This document shows, piece after piece, positions 1-8,955 of a stretch of DNA of 64,000 nucleotides; position 1 is the stretch's first letter; every line of letters begins with the position of its first letter. Under the pieces are notes generated by a model, which was given only the letters and a program-made list of their open reading frames with translations, was not told where the DNA came from and searched no databases. A program made the position numbers and the translations under genes. The stretch is from Citrobacter sp. RHB25-C09 (lineage in GTDB: Bacteria > Pseudomonadota > Gammaproteobacteria > Enterobacterales > Enterobacteriaceae): the NCBI RefSeq assembly GCF_013836145.1, contig NZ_CP057483.1, positions 2,170,001 through 2,234,000 on the forward strand, written 5' to 3'.

Positions 1-1133
1 GCGAGTTTAAACAAGATGGCCGTATCGTGGCCGGGGCTTATGACTACACCCTGCAACGGGGTGAAGACCAGAATGCGAAAAACTGGTATCTGAGCAACGC
101 GCTGCCCGGTACGGATCCAGCCTTCCAGGACCCTAACGACCCACAAACCCCGGTTGATTCCGCCATTCGTCCGGAAGCCGGTCTGTACGGCATGAACCTG
201 CAGGCCGCCAACACTCTGTTCAATACCCGTTTGCAGGATCGTCTGGGCGAAACCCACTACGTGGATGCACTGACCGGCGAGAAAGCGGTCACCAGTATGT
301 GGCTGCGCAACGTCGGCGGTCATACCCGCCAGAAAGACAGCAGCGGTCAACTGGAGATGCAGGCGAACCGTTATGTGATGCAACTCGGTGGTGATATCGC
401 GCAGTGGTCTTCTGACAACGCGGACCGTTTCCACCTCGGCCTGATGGCCGGTTATGCCAACCAGAAAGCCCGCGCGGAAAACCAGCGTAACGGTAACCGT
501 GCCGACGGCAGCATCAGCGGTTACAGCGTCGGTCTGTACGGCACCTGGCTGCAGGACAACGAAACCCATGAAGGCGCGTACGTTGATACCTGGGCGCAGT
601 ATGGCTGGTTCGATAACTCCGTTTCCGGTCGTGGCATGGAGTCTGAAGAGTACGACTCTAAAGGTTTCACCGCGTCAGTGGAATCCGGCTACACCTGGAA
701 ACTGGCGGACATCAGCGAGCGTAACGCGCTGTATATCCAGCCTAAAGCGCAGGTCACCTGGATGGGCGTGAAGGCAGACGATCACAAAGAAACCAACGGC
801 ACCCGCGTTGAAGGGAAAGGCGACGGCAACATCCAGACCCGTCTGGGCGTGCGTCTGTACGGCCAGGGCCACAATAAACTGGACGACGGTAAAGACCGCA
901 CCTTCCAGCCGTTTGTGGAAGCGAACTGGATCCACAACACCAAAGACTTCGGTGTCTCGATGAACGGTGAGAATGTCGATCTGGACGGCACCCGTAACAT
1001 TGGTGAACTGAAAGCCGGCGTTGAAGGCCAACTGACGAAGAACGTCGCCCTGTGGGGTAACGTGGCGCAGCAGGTTGGTGACAAAGGTTACAGCGATACC
1101 TCTGCGATGTTAGGTGTGAAAGTCGCGTTCTGA
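1..1133 (+). CDS. Autotransporter, C-terminal part (5' end outside window)
   Basis: The reading frame is open from the first bases of the window (first complete codon at base 3), so this is the 3' end of a longer gene. The visible ~377 residues match the end of a type V secretion autotransporter: a short pertactin-like stretch ending the passenger (AGAYDYTLQRG, then NWYLSN), a linker rich in D/N/P, then a ~270-residue beta-barrel translocator. The barrel has MWLRNVGGH, alternating aromatic and glycine strands, and the usual terminal phenylalanine (LGVKVAF). The barrel sits in the outer membrane and exports the N-terminal passenger. The passenger, and so the adhesin or enzyme role, lies outside the window. 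An internal GTG at 27 is not a likely start because the frame continues upstream. Confidence 0.9.
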   Translation, partial: EFKQDGRIVAGAYDYTLQRGEDQNAKNWYLSNALPGTDPAFQDPNDPQTPVDSAIRPEAGLYGMNLQAANTLFNTRLQDRLGETHYVDALTGEKAVTSMWLRNVGGHTRQKDSSGQLEMQANRYVMQLGGDIAQWSSDNADRFHLGLMAGYANQKARAENQRNGNRADGSISGYSVGLYGTWLQDNETHEGAYVDTWAQYGWFDNSVSGRGMESEEYDSKGFTASVESGYTWKLADISERNALYIQPKAQVTWMGVKADDHKETNGTRVEGKGDGNIQTRLGVRLYGQGHNKLDDGKDRTFQPFVEANWIHNTKDFGVSMNGENVDLDGTRNIGELKAGVEGQLTKNVALWGNVAQQVGDKGYSDTSAMLGVKVAF

Positions 1134-1140
1134 TGCGTAA

Positions 1141-1224
1141 TGCCGGGTGGCGGCTTCGCCTTACCCGGCCTACAACGGCACGAGCCCGTAGGCCGGATAA
1201 GACGCGTAGCGTCGCCATCCGGCA
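1141..1224. repeat. REP pair (BIME-like) after the autotransporter gene
   Basis: Two imperfect palindromes in opposite orientation, at 1141-1173 (TGCCGGGTGGCGGCTTCGCC start) and 1188-1224 (GTAGGCCGGATAAGACGC start), fill the gap between the convergent autotransporter and nhoA genes. They match the enterobacterial REP consensus (GCCGGATGGCG...GTAGGCCGGATAAG). Such elements usually act at mRNA 3' ends and bind gyrase or IHF; that role is family knowledge, not shown here. Confidence 0.9.
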
Positions 1225-1230
1225 CTTATG

Positions 1231-2076
1231 CTACTTTCCTGCCTCCGGGTGCGTATCAAATGCCGCCATCACCCTTGCCAGCTCAGCTTCCGTAAAACCA
1301 TGCTTTGCGTCCGTCACGCCAAGCCCAAAACGCGACTGGATCACCGCGTACAGCGACGCGACGTCCGGCAGATTTACCTGCTCAACCGCCCCGCCATTTT
1401 CATAATGGGTAAAATGAAAATTGGTCAACGTCAGTTTGCCGCCGTCAGGTAAATGGCGGCACATCAGCAGATGGTGGCGAAAGTGAGACTGTGGCCAGTG
1501 CGCCGACCAAAAATTACCTATCACATAGTCGCTTTGATGCTGCATCACCAGATCGAAGCGATACATCGACTGCCAGTGTTCATGATGGCGAAACTGCAGG
1601 ATCCAGTCGTTTTCCTCTTGCAGCAAACGATACTCACCGTGCGGCGTCTGCTGAACAATATCGGCCTGTAAACGAATCGGCGCGGTGAGCGTCTGACCGC
1701 CAAAACCCACATCCGCTATCCACTGTTCGTCTTCCAGTTCAACCAGCAACAAACGATGCGTGCGCGGCGGTAAGGTTGGTGGATTCGATAACACCACGCG
1801 GCCCAGGAGACTACGAACGCTAAACCCCAGCTCCCGCAGCACGCGTTCAAAGACGCCGTTTTGCTCAAAGCAGTAGCCCCCGCGACACGCCGAAATGAGT
1901 TTATCCTCAAGCGAGCGATCGTCCAGGTGCATTTCGCGCGGCAGTAAAACGTCCAGGTTTTCGAACGGGATCGTGCAGTTATGCAGCAAATGCAGCGCCC
2001 GCAGCGTCTCAATATTCACTTCGGCACGCCCGGACCAGTTCAGACGAGCAAAATAAGCATTCAGGACAGGAGTCAT
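1231..2076 (-). CDS. nhoA: Arylamine N-acetyltransferase (N-hydroxyarylamine O-acetyltransferase)
   Basis: This cytosolic enzyme transfers acetyl from acetyl-CoA to arylamines and N-hydroxyarylamines. The frame is open further upstream (to 2196), but the ATG at 2076 gives a 281-residue protein, the family length, with a GGA Shine-Dalgarno about 8 bases upstream. With this start the catalytic triad falls at the positions known for enteric NATs: Cys69 in RGGYCFE, His107 in PRTHRLL and Asp122 in IADVGFGG. It is convergent with the autotransporter and divergent from yddH, the same order (nhoA, yddH, pptA) as in E. coli. Identification is by recalled homology plus the intact triad. Confidence 0.95.
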   Translation of the reverse strand: MTPVLNAYFARLNWSGRAEVNIETLRALHLLHNCTIPFENLDVLLPREMHLDDRSLEDKLISACRGGYCFEQNGVFERVLRELGFSVRSLLGRVVLSNPPTLPPRTHRLLLVELEDEQWIADVGFGGQTLTAPIRLQADIVQQTPHGEYRLLQEENDWILQFRHHEHWQSMYRFDLVMQHQSDYVIGNFWSAHWPQSHFRHHLLMCRHLPDGGKLTLTNFHFTHYENGGAVEQVNLPDVASLYAVIQSRFGLGVTDAKHGFTEAELARVMAAFDTHPEAGK

Positions 2077-2210
2077 CAAAATTCCATCAGTATCTCTTAA
2101 TTGATTAGCCGAGTATAAACGATGCCTCAGAGAGTGAGGCACACTTCTTTCTGGAGTGGCACATCGCGCGTTTTCATTAATACTTGGAATACACACGATG
2201 AGGCCATCTT

Positions 2211-2780
2211 ATGAATCGATTCCATCCCGTTGAATTAAAACATGCCAGCCGTTTGCTCAACCACGGTCCAACGGTGCTGATCACCAGCCGGGATGACATG
2301 AGCGGCAGGCGCAATGTGATGGCGGCGGCGTGGTCAATGCCCGTTGAGTTTGAACCGCCGCGTATTGCGATTGTGGTGGATAAAACCACCTGGACCCGTG
2401 AGTTAATCGAACACAGCGGAATATTTGGCATTGTGATCCCCGGCGTCGCCGCAACAAACTGGACCTGGGCAGTGGGTAGCGTTTCGGGTCGCGAGGAAGA
2501 TAAATTCAATTGCTATGGTATTCCGGTGGTTAACGGTCCCGTTCTGGGGCTTCCGCTGGTCGAAGAAAAATGCCTTGCATGGATGGAATGCCGCCTTTTG
2601 CCTGCAACGGCAGCGCAGGAGAAATACGACACCTTATTTGGCGAAGTGGTTGCCGCTGCCGCCGATCCCCGGGTTTTTGAGAATGGTCGCTGGTTATTTG
2701 ACGATGACAAACTCAACACGCTTCACCACCTCGGCGCGGGTACCTTTGTCACCAGCGGCAGACGGATAACCGCTGGGTAA
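2211..2780 (+). CDS. yddH: Flavin reductase-like FMN-binding protein YddH
   Basis: The 189-residue protein belongs to the flavin reductase-like split-barrel family (PF01613-type), which binds FMN and in better-known members reduces flavin for a partner oxygenase. Visible features are RRNVMAAAWSMPVEF near residues 33-47, the FGIVIPG segment, and the TWAVGSVSGREEDKFNCYG stretch characteristic of the E. coli YddH subgroup. It lies divergently from nhoA and convergently with pptA, 21 bases apart. No oxygenase partner gene is adjacent. The substrate is unknown in E. coli as well. Confidence 0.9.
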   Translation: MNRFHPVELKHASRLLNHGPTVLITSRDDMSGRRNVMAAAWSMPVEFEPPRIAIVVDKTTWTRELIEHSGIFGIVIPGVAATNWTWAVGSVSGREEDKFNCYGIPVVNGPVLGLPLVEEKCLAWMECRLLPATAAQEKYDTLFGEVVAAAADPRVFENGRWLFDDDKLNTLHHLGAGTFVTSGRRITAG

Positions 2781-2801
2781 GCGCATTTGTTTGAAGTCTT
2801 T

Positions 2802-3029
2802 TCACATGCTGTAGCCCGGTTTTTTTATCAGCGTTTCCATGTGCGGGGCAATTTCAGTATCCCAAACGCCCTGCCACTCCTGCTCCGGGATCTCCGTCAG
2901 CGCCACGCTCACCGAACGCTCTTTACTCTTCAAATGACGAATAATCACGTCGGTAATTTCTGCGGCCAGCGCCGCCTTCTCGTTTTCATTCAGAGCGCGG
3001 GGAAAACATTTGATATCAACATGCGGCAT
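2802..3029 (-). CDS. pptA: Tautomerase PptA (4-oxalocrotonate tautomerase family)
   Basis: A 75-residue protein of the 4-oxalocrotonate tautomerase family, in which the N-terminal proline left after Met removal is the general base. The sequence begins MPHVDIKCFPR, so Pro2 is present. The family forms small homo-oligomers and E. coli PptA (YdcE) tautomerises keto/enol substrates such as phenylpyruvate-type compounds in vitro; its physiological substrate is unknown. It is two residues shorter than the E. coli protein at the C-terminus (ends KKPGYSM). It sits 23 bases downstream of the yncG remnant on the same strand, as in E. coli, so the two are probably cotranscribed. Confidence 0.9.
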   Translation of the reverse strand: MPHVDIKCFPRALNENEKAALAAEITDVIIRHLKSKERSVSVALTEIPEQEWQGVWDTEIAPHMETLIKKPGYSM

Positions 3030-3052
3030 AGCGGGTTCCTGTTTTGAAAGGG

Positions 3053-3671
3053 TTAGATAATGCCATTATTTTTTAGCACACTGCGCAGCGCGGGTAACTG
3101 ACAAACGGCGTCGGCAATAGCGCTGATGTTAGGGGTATTTTCCTGAAACCAGTCCGAGCCAGGCCCCCAGGTGCGCATCGCGCAGAGATAACAGTCTATC
3201 AGGGTTAACTGTTCACCAAACGCCCAGGGTTCCGCACTGAGCTGATCGTTGAGCCACAGAAAGAGCGATTTGCGGTATTCGATGCAGTTTTTTTTCAACT
3301 GTTCCGGCGCGTCTGGCGCCCAGCGTTCCGGGTAGTCGGCATAGGTATACGTCGGGTAAACGTTCGCCACCAACCAGACAAGCAGACGCTGAAACATGTT
3401 GGCGCTCCGTGCGTCCAACGGGCGGAGCAAGATCGGGACGTCGGTCAAGAACCATTAGCGCAATGGCCGCGGTTTCGGTCATCACCTCACCGTTTTCCAG
3501 CGTCAACGTGGGAACCTGACATAAAGGATTCATTTTTAGCAGGAGATCGCGCTGCGGCCCTTCACGATCAAAACCGCTGACATCAACAAACCGGTAAGGA
3601 ATTTCTGCCAGCGTCAGCATTAATTCACTGATTGTCGATCCCCAGCCGGGTGCGCCATAAATCTTTATCAT
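3053..3671 (-). pseudogene. yncG: Glutathione S-transferase-like YncG, disrupted by a +1 frameshift
   Basis: Two overlapping frames together cover a full ~205-residue GST-like protein. The first, from the ATG at 3671, encodes the thioredoxin-fold N-terminal domain (IKIYGAPGWGSTISELML, then NPLCQVPTL and the ETAAIA glutathione-site motif) through GRTERQ. The second continues the family sequence from FQRLLVWLVANVYPT to the stop at 3053. The switch falls at 3395-3398, where CAA-CATG-TTT-CAG has one base too many compared with the expected CAA-CAN-TTT-CAG. After the shift the first frame runs out-of-family to a stop near 3213. The downstream half is otherwise well conserved, so the lesion is recent or a sequencing error. 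If real, no functional YncG is made. Confidence 0.85.
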
Positions 3672-3769
3672 GCTTCCTCCCCCAACCTCAAAACAGTAAG
3701 TGTAGAGCAGCCTGTCATGCGTGGGGGAAGATTTCAGCAGGCCAACGGGTCATTACGTTGGCCCTTAAA

Positions 3770-4831
3770 TTACAGCGCGATGCGAATCACATCATCGGGT
3801 TGCGTGGCTTCCTGTTCGCGCGTGGATTTTTGCTTCACGCTAACGTAAAGGGTTTTGCCATCGGCAGAGAGTGCCAGGCTGTTCGGGTAGGTAGGGGTAT
3901 CAATCGTTTTCACCACCTTGTAGTTTTTTGCGTCAATCACGCTGACCTTGCCCGCCTGACGATGCGTCACATAGGCTTCGTTACGCGCCGGGTTAAACAG
4001 CACGGCCAGTGATTCAGGCGCAGCGACTTTTGCCAGTACGTTGCCGTCACGGGTGTCAACGACCAGCACTTCAGCAGCTTTTGAATCGGTTACAAACGCG
4101 CGATGCCCGGCGGTATCGAGGCTCAGGTTGATAAAGAAGTGCTCTTTATCGTCATCCATCAGCTTTTTGCGGCTAAGGATTTTGTTGGTTGTTGTGTCGA
4201 TGGTGATAAATTCGCCGTCTGCATTGGTGGTATACAGACGCTTAGCTTTGCTGTCGATCGCCAGACCCGTGCTCATCTTGCCGGTGTTCTGGATGGTGTT
4301 TTTCAGGGCAATTTTTTCGCCGTCGATTACCCAAATCACGCTCTCTTTACCGATACCAGTAATGTAAACCGTATTCGTGGCTTCATCGGCGACCAGTTGA
4401 CGTGGCTGCAGTGGGCGCACGTCTTCAGAACGCTTACGGGCGTCAAGAACGACGCGCCCTTTCACTTCACTGGTTTTCGCATCAATGGCCGTCACCGCGC
4501 TGTTCACAGTATTGCCAATCCACAGCGTCTGGGTTGCAGTATTGAGGGTTGCGCCAAACGGCTTCAGATCGTTATGGATGGTTTGAGTGACTTCCAGCGT
4601 AACGGGATCCAAACGGTAGATAATCCCACCTTTATCCAGCTTGCGGCTTTGTGAGGTGGCAAGCCACAGCGCATTTTCCTGCTGGCTGTAGGCCATTTCG
4701 TAGGCTCCTTTACCCACGCCTTTACGCAGTAACTCTTCTGCCGCCTGGACGTTAAAAGAAGAAGCGATGAGCAGTGAACCTAACAGCACAGAACTCCGCA
4801 GACGCGGCGAAAACAGATGACGAAAATGCAT
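3770..4831 (-). CDS. yncE: Periplasmic beta-propeller protein YncE
   Basis: A 353-residue exported protein, the same length as E. coli YncE. The N-terminus has a basic segment, a hydrophobic core and a cleavage-like site (SSFNVQA-AEE, about residue 30). The rest is made of repeated YVTN-type blades such as TVYITGIGKE, RLYTTNADGE, RAFVTDSKA, EAYVTHRQA and TLYVSVKQ, folding as a seven-bladed propeller. The E. coli protein is iron-repressed and has been reported to bind DNA; its physiological role is unsettled. It is transcribed divergently from the TonB-dependent receptor yncD with a Fur-box match between them, suggesting joint induction when iron is low. ansP, which lies between yncE and yncG in K-12, is absent here. 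Confidence 0.95.
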   Translation of the reverse strand: MHFRHLFSPRLRSSVLLGSLLIASSFNVQAAEELLRKGVGKGAYEMAYSQQENALWLATSQSRKLDKGGIIYRLDPVTLEVTQTIHNDLKPFGATLNTATQTLWIGNTVNSAVTAIDAKTSEVKGRVVLDARKRSEDVRPLQPRQLVADEATNTVYITGIGKESVIWVIDGEKIALKNTIQNTGKMSTGLAIDSKAKRLYTTNADGEFITIDTTTNKILSRKKLMDDDKEHFFINLSLDTAGHRAFVTDSKAAEVLVVDTRDGNVLAKVAAPESLAVLFNPARNEAYVTHRQAGKVSVIDAKNYKVVKTIDTPTYPNSLALSADGKTLYVSVKQKSTREQEATQPDDVIRIAL

Positions 4832-4916
4832 GACGACTCCCTTTGATACGAAAATATAGTTTGCTGCTTCACAAGGCTTCGATGAGCAAAATCATGGTTT
4901 CACTCTGTTTATAAAT

Positions 4917-4935
4917 GGGAATGGTAATCATTATT
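4917..4935. promoter_or_regulatory. Fur box between yncE and yncD
   Basis: GGGAATGGTAATCATTATT matches the 19-bp Fur consensus GATAATGATAATCATTATC at 15 of 19 positions by my count. It lies about 86 bases upstream of yncE and 160 upstream of yncD in the divergent promoter region, a position suited to repressing yncE and possibly both. Confidence 0.8.
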
Positions 4936-5095
4936 CATCATAAAGTGGAGCACTTCTTCGCATCCTGGCTACAATTTTTTAATTTCCTCCACAATTCTTA
5001 ACGCATTGTGCCGTTAAATTTTTCATAGATTTACATATGAATTAACATATCGGTCACATACCTATGGGTACGCTCATCTCTAACTGGCCTTTTTC

Positions 5096-7216
5096 ATGAA
5101 GATTATTTCCGCCCAACAAACCGTTTTTCCCGCATTGCTCATTCCGCTTATCTTCTCTCCTTCAGTCTTTGCTGAAAACGCGACTGAAGAACCAACCCTG
5201 ATCGTCAGCGCCTCGCCATTGACGGTATCCGAACTGGATACGCCCGCTGCGGTCAGCGTTGTCAACGGTGAGGATATACGTCTGGCTGCGCCGCGCATTA
5301 ATTTGTCTGAATCACTCAACCGGGTGCCTGGTTTGCAGGTACAAAACCGCCAGAACTACGCGCAGGATCTCCAACTTTCCATTCGCGGCTTTGGTTCTCG
5401 TTCCACCTATGGCGTGCGTGGGATTCGTCTCTATGTTGACGGTATCCCGGCGACGATGCCGGACGGTCAGGGTCAGACATCCAATATCGATCTCAGTAGT
5501 GTGCAGAATGTTGAAATCCTTCGCGGCCCGTTCTCTGCCCTGTATGGGAATGCCTCTGGCGGTGTGATAAATGTCACGACCGAAACCGGACAACAGCCTC
5601 CCACCATTGAAGCGAGCAGCTACTACGGCAGTTTCGGAACCTGGCGCTACGGCCTTAAAGCCACTGGTGCGATAGGTGACGGCACGCACGCAGGCGATGT
5701 GGATTACACGGTTTCCACCACCCGCTTCACCACGCACGGCTATCGCGACCACAGCGGCACGCAGAAAAACCTGGCGAACGCGAAGCTGGGCGTTCGGCTG
5801 GACGATGCCAGCAAACTGAGCCTGGTTTTCAACAGCGTGGATATAAACGCCGACGACCCTGGCGGTTTGACCGAAGCCGAATGGCGCGCCAACCCGCAGC
5901 AGTCTCCGCGCGCCGAACAATACGACACCCGCAAAACCATCAATCAAACGCAGGCCGGCTTGCACTATGAGCGTCAACTTAGCGCGCAGGATGAAATGAG
6001 CGTGATGATGTATGCCGGTGAACGCGAGACAACCCAGTACCAATCGATTCCAATGGCGCCCCAGCTTAAACCGTCACATGCCGGCGGCGTGATCGCCCTG
6101 CAACGGCATTTTCAGGGCATCGACAGCCGCTGGACGCATCAAGGAGAACTCGGCGTTCCCGTGAACTTCACTACCGGTTTTAGCTATGAAAACATGAGCG
6201 AGAACCGCAAGGGTTATAACAACTACCGTCTGACAGGCGGCGAGCCAGAATATGGACAAAAAGGCGAACTGCGCCGCAATGAGCGCAACCTGATGTGGAA
6301 TGCCGATCCCTACCTGCAAACCCAGTGGCAGCTTACAGATAAGCTCTCGCTCGATGCCGGGGTGCGCTACAGTTCGGTCTGGTTTGATTCCAACGATCGC
6401 TATGTGACCCCTGGTAACGGGGATGACAGCGGTGACGCCAGCTATCATAAATGGCTACCTGCGGGATCGCTCAAGTACGCCGTCACCGACGCCTGGAATG
6501 TGTACGTGGCCGCTGGACGAGGTTTTGAAACCCCGACGATCAACGAGCTTTCCTACCGCGCCGATGGGCAAAGCGGGATGAATTTCGATCTCAAACCCTC
6601 GACTAACGACACAGTAGAACTCGGTAGCAAAACCCGCGTTGGTGATGGCCTGCTGACGGCGGCGCTGTTCCAGACCAACACCGATAATGAACTGGTGGTT
6701 GATTCCAGCAGCGGTGGCCGCACAACCTATAAAAACGCCGGCAAAACCCGCCGCCAGGGTGCAGAGCTTGCCTGGGACCAGCGCTTCGCTGGAGACTGGC
6801 GGGTCAATGCCTCATGGACCTGGCTGGATGCCACCTATCGCAGTAATGTTTGTGGCGATCAGAACTGCAATGGCAACCGGATGCCAGGTATCGCCCGTAA
6901 TATGGGATTTGTTTCCGTCGGCTATGTTCCACAAGAAGGCTGGTACGCCGGTGCAGACGCGCGCTATATGGGCGACATCATGGCAGATGATGAGAATACA
7001 GCAAAAGCACCGTCCTGGACCGTCGTCGGGTTGAATACCGGCTATAAGTTCAATTACAACAGCCTGACGGTGGATGTGTTCGGACGCGTCGACAATTTAC
7101 TGGATAAAGAGTATGTCGGTTCGGTCATTGTGAATGAATCGAATGGTCGCTATTACGAACCCGCGCCAGGACGAAATTTCGGCGTTGGCGTCAATATCGC
7201 GTGGCGCTTTGAATAG
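5096..7216 (+). CDS. yncD: TonB-dependent outer-membrane receptor YncD
   Basis: A 706-residue TonB-dependent receptor. Features in order: a signal peptide ending around FSPSVFA-ENA (residue ~27), a TonB box (EEPTLIVSA), a plug domain with LNRVPGLQVQNR, SIRGFGSRSTYGVRGIRLYVDG and VEILRGPFSALYGNASGGVINV, then a 22-strand barrel ending in an aromatic residue region (NIAWRFE). The overall plug and GFGSRS pattern resembles siderophore-type receptors of the FecA/FhuA class. The E. coli substrate is not established. An insertion with two cysteines (NVCGDQNCNGNR) in one barrel loop probably forms a surface disulfide. mcbR, which separates yncD from curA in K-12, is missing. Confidence 0.95.
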   Translation: MKIISAQQTVFPALLIPLIFSPSVFAENATEEPTLIVSASPLTVSELDTPAAVSVVNGEDIRLAAPRINLSESLNRVPGLQVQNRQNYAQDLQLSIRGFGSRSTYGVRGIRLYVDGIPATMPDGQGQTSNIDLSSVQNVEILRGPFSALYGNASGGVINVTTETGQQPPTIEASSYYGSFGTWRYGLKATGAIGDGTHAGDVDYTVSTTRFTTHGYRDHSGTQKNLANAKLGVRLDDASKLSLVFNSVDINADDPGGLTEAEWRANPQQSPRAEQYDTRKTINQTQAGLHYERQLSAQDEMSVMMYAGERETTQYQSIPMAPQLKPSHAGGVIALQRHFQGIDSRWTHQGELGVPVNFTTGFSYENMSENRKGYNNYRLTGGEPEYGQKGELRRNERNLMWNADPYLQTQWQLTDKLSLDAGVRYSSVWFDSNDRYVTPGNGDDSGDASYHKWLPAGSLKYAVTDAWNVYVAAGRGFETPTINELSYRADGQSGMNFDLKPSTNDTVELGSKTRVGDGLLTAALFQTNTDNELVVDSSSGGRTTYKNAGKTRRQGAELAWDQRFAGDWRVNASWTWLDATYRSNVCGDQNCNGNRMPGIARNMGFVSVGYVPQEGWYAGADARYMGDIMADDENTAKAPSWTVVGLNTGYKFNYNSLTVDVFGRVDNLLDKEYVGSVIVNESNGRYYEPAPGRNFGVGVNIAWRFE

Positions 7217-7231
7217 CGACTATTGTGTTAA

Positions 7232-7262
7232 ATAGCGGGGAGGATCCCCGCTATCGTTTCTT
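7232..7262. terminator. Bidirectional terminator between yncD and curA
   Basis: A perfect hairpin with arms ATAGCGGGG (7232-7240) and CCCCGCTAT (7246-7254), loop AGGAT, followed by CGTTTCTTT. It lies between the ends of two convergent genes and could serve both. Confidence 0.8.
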
Positions 7263-8299
7263 TATGCATCATCGGCAACGCGAATCACGACCTTGCCGAA
7301 ATTTTTCCCGGTCAGCAGGCCAATAAACGCGGCTGGGGCGTTTTCCAGACCGTCGGTCATCTGCTCACGATAATGAATTTTCCCCTCTTTCACCCAGCGT
7401 TCCATTTCCCGTTGGAATTCGTGAATGCGATGCCCGTAATCCTGGCCGATAATAAAACCCTGTAATCGGATCCTTTTTTTCAGCAACGTCCCCATCAACA
7501 GCGGCAGCCGGTCGGGGCCTGCGGGCAACTGGGTGGCGTTATAGCCGCTAACCAGGCCACACAGCGGGATCCGCGCCGAGGTATTTAACAGTGGCAAAAC
7601 CGCATCGAAGACTTTACCGCCGACGTTTTCATAATAGATGTCAATTCCCTGCGGACACGCTTTCGCTAACTGTTCGGCAAAATCATCGGCATGGTGATCA
7701 AGACAAACGTCGAAGCCCAGCACTTCAGTCGCGTGGCGACATTTTTCTGCGCCTCCGGCGACCCCGACTACCCGACACCCTTTCAGTTTACCGATTTGGC
7801 CAACCGTTGCGCCAACCGGCCCCGTTGCCGCCGCGACAACCAGCGTCTCGCCCTCTTTGGGCTGTCCGATATCCAGCAAGCCCATGTAAGCGGTGAATCC
7901 TGGCATGCCTAATACCCCTAGCGCCCAGGAGGGCTGCTCAGGGTTTTCGCCAAGTTTAATCAGTCCTTTACCATCGGAAATATCATAGTCCTGCCAACCG
8001 CTGTAACCCACTACCCACTCGCCGGGCTGAAAGTCAGGATGATTTGACGCCACGACGCGGCTCACGGTACCGCCGACCATCACCCCACCGATCTCAACCG
8101 GCGGCGAATAAGAGGGTTCATCGCTCATACGTCCGCGCATATAGGGATCCAGCGAGAGATAAACGGTTCGCAACAATACCTGGCCTTCCCCAGGCGTCGC
8201 GACATCGTCCTCTTCAAGACGGAAATTATCCGGCACCGGCGCGCCATGCGGACGGGAGGCTAAAACCCAACGGCGATTGCGATCTGTTTGTTGACCCAT
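7262..8299 (-). CDS. curA: NADPH-dependent curcumin/alkenal reductase CurA
   Basis: A 345-residue zinc-independent medium-chain dehydrogenase/reductase of the leukotriene B4 dehydrogenase / alkenal reductase class. It begins MGQQTDRNRRWVLASRPHG as in E. coli CurA (YncB), which reduces curcumin and dihydrocurcumin with NADPH. Visible motifs are LSLDPYMRGRM near residue 50, the GMPGFTAYMGL segment, the nucleotide-binding AATGPVGATVGQIGKL, and the YYENVGGKVFDAV block. No zinc-ligand pattern is present, as expected. It is convergent with yncD and divergent from mnaT. Confidence 0.95.
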   Translation of the reverse strand: MGQQTDRNRRWVLASRPHGAPVPDNFRLEEDDVATPGEGQVLLRTVYLSLDPYMRGRMSDEPSYSPPVEIGGVMVGGTVSRVVASNHPDFQPGEWVVGYSGWQDYDISDGKGLIKLGENPEQPSWALGVLGMPGFTAYMGLLDIGQPKEGETLVVAAATGPVGATVGQIGKLKGCRVVGVAGGAEKCRHATEVLGFDVCLDHHADDFAEQLAKACPQGIDIYYENVGGKVFDAVLPLLNTSARIPLCGLVSGYNATQLPAGPDRLPLLMGTLLKKRIRLQGFIIGQDYGHRIHEFQREMERWVKEGKIHYREQMTDGLENAPAAFIGLLTGKNFGKVVIRVADDA

Positions 8300-8436
8300 G
8301 ATGTTCTCCTCTGCTTTGGCATGAATCCATCAATAGTAGCAGGCTATTTCGCTCAATAAGCACAGATGCTTGCCTTCGCGCTTTTCGAATAGTATTGATA
8401 ACGTAACAGTAAAATGAACATTCCCTGAGGATTACC

Positions 8437-8955
8437 ATGTCAATTCGATTTGCCAGCAAAGAGGACTGCGACGCCATCGCGGAGATCTATAACCATGCGG
8501 TGCTGCATACGGCAGCCATCTGGAACGAACAGACGGTTGATACCGAAAACCGCGTTGCATGGTACGAAGCGCGTCAATTGCTGGGATACCCAGTGCTGGT
8601 GAGTGAAGAAAATGGCGTGGTCACCGGTTACGCGTCGTTTGGCGACTGGCGCAACTTTGACGGTTTCCGCCATACGGTGGAGCATTCCGTTTATGTCCAT
8701 CCGGACCATCAGGGAAAAGGCCTCGGTCGCCAGCTTTTAAGCCGCTTGATTGATGAAGCGCGCACCTGTGGAAAGCATGTAATGGTTGCCGGCATCGAAT
8801 CACAAAACCGGGCCTCTTTACATCTGCACGAGACGCTGGGGTTTATTATCACCGCCCAAATGCCGCAGGTCGGCACGAAATTTGGCCGCTGGTTAGATCT
8901 GACCTTTATGCAACTCCAGCTTGACGATCGTCGCGAACCGGACGCACAGGGATGA
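8437..8955 (+). CDS. mnaT: GNAT-family methionine/phosphinothricin N-acyltransferase MnaT
   Basis: A 172-residue GCN5-related acetyltransferase. The acetyl-CoA pyrophosphate loop motif A is HPDHQGKGLGRQLL (residues ~88-101), followed by IDEARTCGKHVMVAGIESQNRASLHLHETLGF, the layout of the PAT/BAR subgroup. E. coli MnaT (YncA) acetylates L-methionine and toxic analogues such as methionine sulfoximine. The start at 8437 has an AGGA Shine-Dalgarno 6 bases upstream. Its TGA overlaps the ATG of ydcZ by four bases, so the two genes are translationally coupled. Confidence 0.92.
   Translation: MSIRFASKEDCDAIAEIYNHAVLHTAAIWNEQTVDTENRVAWYEARQLLGYPVLVSEENGVVTGYASFGDWRNFDGFRHTVEHSVYVHPDHQGKGLGRQLLSRLIDEARTCGKHVMVAGIESQNRASLHLHETLGFIITAQMPQVGTKFGRWLDLTFMQLQLDDRREPDAQG

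Noticed and set aside
2787..3047. 86-codon frame on the plus strand over pptA
   Set aside because: It is the antisense shadow of pptA, which has the conserved proline and correct length.
5312..6043. 243-codon minus-strand frame inside yncD
   Set aside because: Lies wholly opposite the conserved plug and barrel coding sequence of yncD; no start signal or family match.
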